A stretch of DNA of 10,594 nt, taken from the NCBI GenBank assembly GCA_013140875.1, contig JABFSB010000513.1, positions 1 to 10,594 on the forward strand, given 5' to 3'. The position numbers and the translations under genes were made by a program. The number at the start of each line of letters is the position of its first letter. The stretch's first letter is position 1. Source of the DNA: Acidobacteriota bacterium. GTDB taxonomy: Bacteria > Acidobacteriota > Blastocatellia > Pyrinomonadales > Pyrinomonadaceae. Below the pieces are notes generated by a model. It searched no databases. It was not told where the DNA came from and saw nothing but the letters and a program-made list of their open reading frames with translations. This document shows positions 6,363 to 10,594 of this stretch, one piece after another.

Positions 6363-7895
6363 ATGAGCTACGACAAAAAGCGGCCGCTGGCCTTGATCAT
6401 TCTTGATGGCTGGGGCATTTCACCAAATCCCGAGGGCAACGCGATCGCCTTGGCGCACACACCCTATTACGACGAGATATGTGAGCGTTTTCCGTTCACC
6501 ACGCTGGTTGCATCGGGCTCGCGGGTTGGTTTGCCGGTGGACGCACCGGGTAACGCCGAGGTCGGTCATCGTACCATCGGAGCGGGACGTATCGTTCAGA
6601 CGGACGCGGCGCGAATTGCCGGTGCCGTCGCGTCAGGCGATCTTTTGCGAAACGAGGTCCTCGTTTCGGCTTTAGGCCGGGCGGCAGCCGCCGAATCGTC
6701 GGTCCACTTTGTCGGGCTGCTAAGCGACGGCGGCGTTCACTCATCTCAAGAGACGCTTTTCCGCCTTCTCCGCATGGCCAAACTTTCGGGCGTGACCGAC
6801 GCCTTTGTTCACGGCATTCTCGACGGACGTGACGTTCAGCCGCGAACTGCCGATATTTACGTCGAAGCGCTTGAGATCAAGATCTCCGACATCGGCATCG
6901 GCAAGATCGCGTCGATGTGCGGCCGCTTTTACGCGATGGACAGCACCGAGCATTGGGAAAGGACCGCGCGTGCGTTTACGATGATGATTCATGGCGAAGG
7001 CGAACGTACTTTTGACGCCGTGACCGCGATCCGTGCGTCATTTCTTCGTGGAATTTCGGATGAGTTCATCGCCCCGATCGTTATCGAACAACGGATGGAC
7101 GAACCGATGGCGACCATCAAAGATGGCGATCTCGTCGTTTTCTTCAATCACAAGGCCGAAGGCATGCACCAGCTTGTGCGTTCGCTTGCCGTTCAGGACG
7201 CCACGGCCGCAAAGCCGAAGATCGAGGCCGTCTGCCTGACCGAATACGATCCTTCGTTCGGCCTGCCGGTCGCGTTCGGCGAACAGGAAGAAAAGAACAT
7301 GCTTGCCACGATATTCGATTATTGCGGTCTGAGAAATTATCGGATAACCGAAACTTCGCGTTCGCGGCACGTTTCGAGTTATCTCAACGGCCGCGACCAG
7401 GCGGGAACTTATGAGAATCGGATCATACTTCATTCGGACGGAATCGAGAGCCTCGAAACCGGACCGGAATCACGCAGTTTCAAGATAGCCGACAGCCTCC
7501 TTCGCGGGCTTGACTCGGACCGCTCGGGTGTTTTCGTTGTGAATTTTCCCGCTTCGGACCTGGTGTCGGCCGGCGGAAATATCGATAAGACGGTCGAGGC
7601 AATTCAGTTTGTCGACACCTGCCTCGGCGGCGTGATCGAAAAGATAAAAGAGGTCAACGGTGTGGCCGTAATTACGTCATCACACGCCGGATGCGAGGAA
7701 ATTAGTGAAAAGAAACGGTTTTCCCGTACGCCGGGGGCGACCGGCAATCCCGTACCCTTTCATATTGTCGATCACGAAAACACCCAGGTTAATCTGGCCG
7801 CGGGGGGATCGCTCGAAGACGTTGCCCCGACGATGCTGGGCATTCTGGGCCTAAACATTCCCGCCGAAATGACTGGCCGCGACTTACGGCTTTAG
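6363..7895 (+). CDS. gpmI: GpmI (cofactor-independent phosphoglycerate mutase) homologue, probably a catalytically dead pseudoenzyme
   Basis: A 510-residue intact protein, colinear with GpmI from LIILDGWG at residues 11-18 to the closing APTMLGILGL and EMTGRDL motifs. Active GpmI interconverts 3- and 2-phosphoglycerate through a phosphoserine and two Mn2+ ions. Residues are compared with the recalled Bacillus stearothermophilus enzyme (its numbering in brackets). Kept: Asp15 (12), His126 (123), Arg156 (153), Asp157 (154), Arg188 (185), Asp399 (403), His441 (445). Lost: the nucleophile Ser62 is Ala65 (GNAEVGH, codon GCC), Arg191 is Ser194, Arg261 is Lys264, Arg264 is Gly267, Lys336 is Arg333, His407 is Ala403, Asp444 is Ser440, His462 is Ala459. 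Four of seven metal ligands are therefore gone and no phosphoserine can form. The fold motifs and frame are preserved and the promoter is good, so a binding or regulatory role is more likely than decay. No Shine-Dalgarno is seen. Confidence 0.93.
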   Translation: MSYDKKRPLALIILDGWGISPNPEGNAIALAHTPYYDEICERFPFTTLVASGSRVGLPVDAPGNAEVGHRTIGAGRIVQTDAARIAGAVASGDLLRNEVLVSALGRAAAAESSVHFVGLLSDGGVHSSQETLFRLLRMAKLSGVTDAFVHGILDGRDVQPRTADIYVEALEIKISDIGIGKIASMCGRFYAMDSTEHWERTARAFTMMIHGEGERTFDAVTAIRASFLRGISDEFIAPIVIEQRMDEPMATIKDGDLVVFFNHKAEGMHQLVRSLAVQDATAAKPKIEAVCLTEYDPSFGLPVAFGEQEEKNMLATIFDYCGLRNYRITETSRSRHVSSYLNGRDQAGTYENRIILHSDGIESLETGPESRSFKIADSLLRGLDSDRSGVFVVNFPASDLVSAGGNIDKTVEAIQFVDTCLGGVIEKIKEVNGVAVITSSHAGCEEISEKKRFSRTPGATGNPVPFHIVDHENTQVNLAAGGSLEDVAPTMLGILGLNIPAEMTGRDLRL

Positions 7896-7921
7896 GTAAA
7901 AATAGACGCCTTAAAACCAGG

Positions 7922-7961
7922 GCCGACACGTATCGGCATTCGGTAAGTCGAAAATGACTTA
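7922..7961 (+). repeat. Two short inverted repeats between the GpmI homologue and tdk
   Basis: The first, 7922-7937 (GCCGACACGTATCGGC), is a 16-base palindrome around ACGT with one mismatched pair. The second has perfect arms TAAGTC (7944-7949) and GACTTA (7956-7961) around a 6-base loop. Either could be an operator or an RNA hairpin. Together with the terminator that follows they make this 138-base gap unusually rich in structure. Confidence 0.5.
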
Positions 7962-7983
7962 GGGATGCGTTCGTGTTAATCTG

Positions 7984-8023
7984 CCTTTTCCGAAAAAATT
8001 CATTTCGAAAAAGGTATTTTTTT
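7984..8023 (+). terminator. Rho-independent terminator after the GpmI homologue, just before tdk
   Basis: Arms CCTTTTCCGAAA (7984-7995) and TTTCGAAAAAGG (8003-8014) pair over 12 positions with a single C-A mismatch and a 7-base loop, followed by TA and seven Ts (8017-8023). The stem is AT-rich but long. It ends only 10 bases before the tdk ATG, so it lies in the tdk leader unless tdk uses an unrecognised promoter inside it. Confidence 0.75.
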
Positions 8024-8033
8024 GTAAGCCCTT

Positions 8034-8657
8034 ATGGTTGAAGAGTTTGCGTTCGATAACACGGAAGAGCGGCGAAAGCACAGACAGAACGGATCGGGTT
8101 GGGTCGAGGTCATCGTCGGGTCGATGTTTTCCGGCAAGTCCGAGGAACTTATTCGCCGCCTGAATCGGGCCAGTATTGCCCGCCAGAAGGTCCAGGTGTT
8201 CAAACCGATCATCGACGCCCGATATTCGGTCGAGGAAATCGCATCGCATTCCGGCCGCAAGCATCTTTCTAAGCCGGTAAATACGGCGGCCGAACTCATG
8301 GACCAGATCGAGCTTGAAACTCAGGTGGTAGGCATCGACGAAGGCCAGTTTTTCGATCCCGGGCTGGTCGAGGTGGTAAATGAACTCGCGAATTCGGGCA
8401 AACGCGTGATCATCGCCGGATTGGACCAGGATTACACGGGCAAGCCGTTCGAACCGATGCCGCAACTGTTATGTATTGCAGAGTACATAACCAAGATCCA
8501 CGCAATCTGCGTAAAATGCGGCTCCACGGCCAATTTTACCCAGCGAACGGTCGATTCCGATGTCCGTGTCGAAGTCGGAGCCAGCGATAAATACGAGGCC
8601 CGTTGCCGTAAGTGCTTTATTCCTCATTCCGATGCCCCGACGATAATCGAGTCTTAG
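8034..8657 (+). CDS. tdk: Thymidine kinase, type II
   Basis: A 207-residue enzyme that phosphorylates thymidine (and deoxyuridine) with ATP in the pyrimidine salvage pathway. The P-loop is G29-S-M-F-S-G34-K35-S36, Walker B with the catalytic acid is Asp102-Glu103 in DEGQFF, and the lasso region has GLDQDYTGKPFEPMPQLL. The zinc finger uses Cys159, Cys162 (CVKC), Cys191 and Cys194 (CRKC), all present. The first 20 residues before GWVEVIVG are polar and longer than in E. coli Tdk, but no other in-frame ATG precedes the P-loop. No Shine-Dalgarno is visible. The start stands 10 bases after a strong terminator, so expression may depend on read-through or on a leader-controlled switch. Confidence 0.96.
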   Translation: MVEEFAFDNTEERRKHRQNGSGWVEVIVGSMFSGKSEELIRRLNRASIARQKVQVFKPIIDARYSVEEIASHSGRKHLSKPVNTAAELMDQIELETQVVGIDEGQFFDPGLVEVVNELANSGKRVIIAGLDQDYTGKPFEPMPQLLCIAEYITKIHAICVKCGSTANFTQRTVDSDVRVEVGASDKYEARCRKCFIPHSDAPTIIES

Positions 8658-8782
8658 CCAAAAGTTTCGATTATTTTCCGTTTCGCGGTACCAATTGGAC
8701 CAATCTTGCCCAGATAAACCTACTGCTCACATAAATTAGCACTGTCGGCGTATTATTTTCGTCCGATATGTAAAATTTGTAC

Positions 8783-8811
8783 TTTCAACCGGCCGGTAAC
8801 TGGTCTATAAT
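8783..8811 (+). promoter_or_regulatory. Promoter of the NTF2-like gene, with a palindrome in the spacer
   Basis: TATAAT (8806-8811) is a perfect -10 box; TTTCAA (8783-8788) stands 17 bases upstream as a weak -35. Between them lies the perfect 10-base palindrome ACCGGCCGGT (8788-8797), well placed for a repressor or activator. The upstream part of the 227-base gap (8658-8782) is AT-richer, has a CCAATTGG palindrome near 8690, and shows no gene and no clear terminator for tdk. Confidence 0.5.
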
Positions 8812-8812
8812 C

Positions 8813-8867
8813 CGGTCAATCTACCAGCGGTCCTCCGGCTCACGGTCCGCGCACTTTTTGTGCGGTC
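8813..8867 (+). repeat. Four CGGTC repeats in the leader of the NTF2-like gene
   Basis: CGGTC occurs at 8813, 8828, 8843 and 8863, with start-to-start distances of 15, 15 and 20 bases, between the -10 box and the ribosome site. The last copy follows a small hairpin, CGCAC (8850-8854) and GTGCG (8860-8864) with a T5 loop. CGGTC is a frequent word in this DNA, so chance is possible. Confidence 0.35.
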
Positions 8868-8874
8868 AAGGAAC

Positions 8875-8879
8875 GAGGT
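8875..8879 (+). promoter_or_regulatory. Shine-Dalgarno site of the NTF2-like gene
   Basis: GAGGT, five bases before ATG 8885, decides this start over the in-frame upstream codons that would begin near 8777 within the promoter. Confidence 0.65.
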
Positions 8880-8884
8880 ACAAA

Positions 8885-9304
8885 ATGATCGAAGATGAAA
8901 ACACCGAAACCATTCGGGATTGCTATGAAAAATACCAACAGGGCGATATTTCAGGCCTGTTGGAGCAGCTTGCGGACGACATCGATCTCACGGTGCCTGA
9001 GGTAGAGAATCTACCTTATGGCGGTATCTGGCACGGCAAAGCGGCGGTCGAAAAATTTTTCGCACTTCTGGAGAGCTCCGAAGAATTGACGGATTTTGAA
9101 CCGCGCGAATTTATCGCGAAGGGTGACCGCGTCGTCGTGCTCGGCCGGTCGACGGCCACGGTGCGTGCGACCGGTCGGCATTATTCGACCGAGTGGGTCC
9201 ACGTTCATACCATGAAGAACAATATGATCACCAGCTTCGTCGAATTTTTCGACACGGCGGCGGCTTTGCGGGCATTTCAGAAAGTAACTTCGGCGCTGAA
9301 ATAG
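8885..9304 (+). CDS. NTF2-like/SnoaL-type small protein
   Basis: A 139-residue protein with the pattern of the NTF2-like superfamily (SnoaL and ketosteroid-isomerase-like proteins): an N-terminal helix with TIRDCYEKYQQGD, then LLEQLADDIDLTVP, a GGIWHGKAAVEKFFALL segment, and antiparallel strands ending in WVHVHTMKNNMITSFVEFFDTAAALRAF. Members form a cone-shaped barrel around a pocket and range from isomerases and hydrolases to binding proteins, so no reaction can be assigned. Related stand-alone proteins are often annotated as nuclear transport factor 2 family. It has no signal peptide and is probably cytoplasmic. It has its own promoter and ribosome site and appears monocistronic: the next gene converges on it with only seven bases between stops and no visible terminator. 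Confidence 0.85.
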   Translation: MIEDENTETIRDCYEKYQQGDISGLLEQLADDIDLTVPEVENLPYGGIWHGKAAVEKFFALLESSEELTDFEPREFIAKGDRVVVLGRSTATVRATGRHYSTEWVHVHTMKNNMITSFVEFFDTAAALRAFQKVTSALK

Positions 9305-9311
9305 ACGGTCC

Positions 9312-9953
9312 TCACTTGCCGATCTTCATCGAATACATGATCGCCGGAAAATCGGTGCGGTGTTTGTCGAAGTTCGAGCCCTTTGTAGAAAGCATGATAT
9401 TCAACTGCTGATTTTGGCCAAGGTAATTTCGAAACGCGATCCACTGATGACGCCGCGGACCGATTTTGTCTTCCGGCATATTTTCAAGCCACTCAACACC
9501 TTTTACGCCGTCGATTTCCACGTATTTTACGCTTTCGTATTTGCCGTTCTTTAGTTGCTGCAGAGCGCTGTCGTAAGTTGCTTTCAGGCTGACATCGGAA
9601 GGGAAGTCGTCAGGCATTACGGAGACCGTCGGTATTAGAAATGCACCGTCCGACGAGCTGAATAGCGCATTTTCTTTCTTCATATCCGTCTTCTTCCAGC
9701 CCGCGGGCAGCCGCCATGAGATGCCCTGATCATCCCATTTTGTTTCGGTTGCGGCGTCGGCAATGGCTTGCTGCTCCGACGTCATCTTCGCCTGCTCGAC
9801 CTGAGCATCGGATGTTTTCCCGTCTGTTTTTGTCGGGCCGGATGTCGAATTCGACGCGGTATTCGAACCGCTGGAAAGAGATTTAAGCCTCTCGGTCAAA
9901 CCACAAAGCGTAAGCACGGTTCCAAGCAAAGCAGTAAGCAGCAGTATTTTCAT
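9312..9953 (-). CDS. Exported or lipoprotein-like protein of unknown function, possible PsbP/DcrB-like domain
   Basis: Starting at ATG 9953-9951 the protein has 213 residues. The frame stays open upstream, but that extension would overlap the antiporter start and would bury the signal sequence. Residues 1-16 (MKILLLTALLGTVLTL) are an export signal followed by Cys17; Leu at -1 is unusual for a lipobox, so lipidation is uncertain. Residues 25-60 are a Ser/Thr/Gly-rich linker. From about residue 78 a globular domain begins with ISWRLPAGWKK and continues through VEIDGVKGVEWLENM and RRHQWIAFRNYLGQNQQLNI. This resembles the small beta-rich PsbP/DcrB/DUF1795-type domain of envelope proteins; that match is by eye and tentative. 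A GGAG lies 11 bases before the ATG. It is divergent from the antiporter gene. Confidence 0.75.
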   Translation of the reverse strand: MKILLLTALLGTVLTLCGLTERLKSLSSGSNTASNSTSGPTKTDGKTSDAQVEQAKMTSEQQAIADAATETKWDDQGISWRLPAGWKKTDMKKENALFSSSDGAFLIPTVSVMPDDFPSDVSLKATYDSALQQLKNGKYESVKYVEIDGVKGVEWLENMPEDKIGPRRHQWIAFRNYLGQNQQLNIMLSTKGSNFDKHRTDFPAIMYSMKIGK

Positions 9954-10074
9954 TTCACAAGGTGCTCCAACCAATTTATCTTCAGCCGAAGTATTTTCAC
10001 CGCATTTGTGGTTAAAATCAATACTACATTGAAGATGCGGAGGAAGATTGGTATTCTCAAGACAAATATAATCC
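9954..10074. promoter_or_regulatory. Divergent gap between the exported protein and the antiporter
   Basis: This 121-base AT-rich gap presumably carries promoters for both genes. On the minus strand TTGATT (10023-10018) is a possible -35 box without a good -10 partner. On the plus strand TATAAT (10067-10072) lies only two bases before the antiporter ATG, too near to serve that start. A purine-rich GGAGGAAG near 10039-10046 is about 28 bases from the ATG, too far for a normal ribosome site. Confidence 0.25.
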
Positions 10075-10594
10075 ATGCATACGCCCGCTCTATTCGGTGA
10101 CCTGCTCGTTATCCTGCTTGTTTCTGTTCCCGTTGCTTTTATCTGCCTGCGATTAAAACTGCCGCTGCTGGTTGGCTTGATCCTTTCCGGGATTGCGATC
10201 GGCCCCTATGGCCTCGGCTGGGTAAGCGAGATCGGGGCGATCGAGGTGCTCGCGGAGATCGGCGTGATGCTGCTGCTGTTTACGATCGGCCTGGAATTTT
10301 CTCTGCGGCGATTGCGTGAGATGAAAAAACTGGTTCTGCTCGGCGGCGGACTTCAGGTTGCTGTCACGGTGGGGCTTACGGCTTTTATTACGATGATGTT
10401 GGGCCGCTCCGCCGGGCAAGCGGTATTTTTTGGCTTTCTTGTTGCACTTTCCAGCACCGCTATCGTCCTGAAAAGTTATGTCGAACGAAATGAGGTCGAC
10501 GCCCCGCACGGGCGCGCGGCGGTCGGCATTTTACTTTTTCAAGACATAAGTATCGTGCTGATGCTGCTGCTTGTCCCGATCCTCGGCGGCGAAG
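10075..10594 (+). CDS. CPA2-family (KefB/KefC-type) cation:proton antiporter, N-terminal part (runs off the right edge)
   Basis: The first 173 codons are present and the rest lies beyond the window. Starting at ATG 10075, the protein opens MHTPALFGDLLVILLVSVPV and shows about six hydrophobic segments. Family landmarks are LPLLVGLILSGIAIGPYGLG, EIGVMLLLFTIGLEFS, the ALSSTAIVLKSY motif and GILLFQDI, all typical of the Na+/H+ exchanger domain of CPA2 transporters. These exchange K+ or Na+ for protons across the cytoplasmic membrane. Whether a C-terminal TrkA-N domain is present, as in Kef proteins, cannot be seen. No fitting ribosome binding site precedes the ATG. It is divergent from the exported-protein gene. 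Confidence 0.92.
   Translation, partial: MHTPALFGDLLVILLVSVPVAFICLRLKLPLLVGLILSGIAIGPYGLGWVSEIGAIEVLAEIGVMLLLFTIGLEFSLRRLREMKKLVLLGGGLQVAVTVGLTAFITMMLGRSAGQAVFFGFLVALSSTAIVLKSYVERNEVDAPHGRAAVGILLFQDISIVLMLLLVPILGGE

Noticed and set aside
6363..7895. Reading the GpmI homologue as a pseudogene
   Set aside because: No stop or frameshift in 510 codons, conserved motifs elsewhere, and a good promoter; the losses are confined to active-site positions.
7959..8465. Minus-strand open frame of 168 codons over tdk
   Set aside because: Antisense to the P-loop and DEGQFF motifs of thymidine kinase and to the terminator; no plausible protein.
10067..10072. TATAAT immediately before the antiporter ATG as its promoter
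   Set aside because: Transcription would start after the ATG, and no -35 box has proper spacing; probably chance in an AT-rich gap.
9954..10076. 41-codon N-terminal extension of the exported protein
   Set aside because: It would place the export signal in the middle of the protein and overlap the antiporter start; ATG 9953 gives a normal signal sequence.
1..10594. CRISPR arrays, tRNA/rRNA genes, insertion sequences, attachment sites
   Set aside because: Looked for on both strands by eye; no regularly spaced repeats, cloverleaf-like sequence, transposase or integrase motifs were seen.

Overview
The window looks like a stretch of chromosome from a moderately GC-rich, free-living bacterium. 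Gene style and protein sequences (type II thymidine kinase, GH15 protein, divergent NifU-like protein, many starts without a clear Shine-Dalgarno) best fit Acidobacteriota, perhaps class Blastocatellia. That placement is from general impression, not a search. No rRNA, tRNA, CRISPR array, insertion sequence or phage gene is visible, and no gene-free stretch exceeds 300 bases.

Left part (1-2039) is a run of five minus-strand genes packed end to end: a TlpA-like thioredoxin lipoprotein, a Nudix hydrolase, a small putative antitoxin, a PIN-domain toxin (VapC-like), and the N-terminus of a glycoside hydrolase family 15 protein that leaves the window. Gaps are 6, 31, -23 and 4 bases, so they may be one transcript. 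A 94-base divergent gap separates this run from plus-strand genes.

The middle (2134-7895) runs rightward: a two-domain NifU-like scaffold (IscU-like fold plus a BFD-type [2Fe-2S] domain), a CNNM/CorC-type membrane protein with paired CBS domains, enolase, a GNAT acetyltransferase, and a full-length homologue of cofactor-independent phosphoglycerate mutase (GpmI). Enolase keeps every catalytic residue. The GpmI homologue does not: the nucleophilic serine is alanine, three more of the seven metal ligands are lost, and most substrate-binding basic residues are changed. It sits behind the best promoter of the window and has an intact 510-residue frame, so it appears to be an expressed pseudoenzyme rather than a decayed gene. 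This is the main finding.

The right part (7896-10594) has a hairpin-rich gap ending in a strong terminator only 10 bases before the thymidine kinase start, then an NTF2/SnoaL-like protein with its own promoter, a convergent minus-strand secreted or lipoprotein gene with a possible PsbP/DcrB-like domain, and the first 173 codons of a CPA2 (KefB-type) cation:proton antiporter.

Functionally the window mixes central carbon metabolism (enolase, GpmI homologue), nucleotide handling (thymidine kinase, Nudix), envelope and redox proteins, ion transport and one toxin-antitoxin pair. Apart from the suggestive closeness of enolase and the GpmI homologue, no single pathway unites them.
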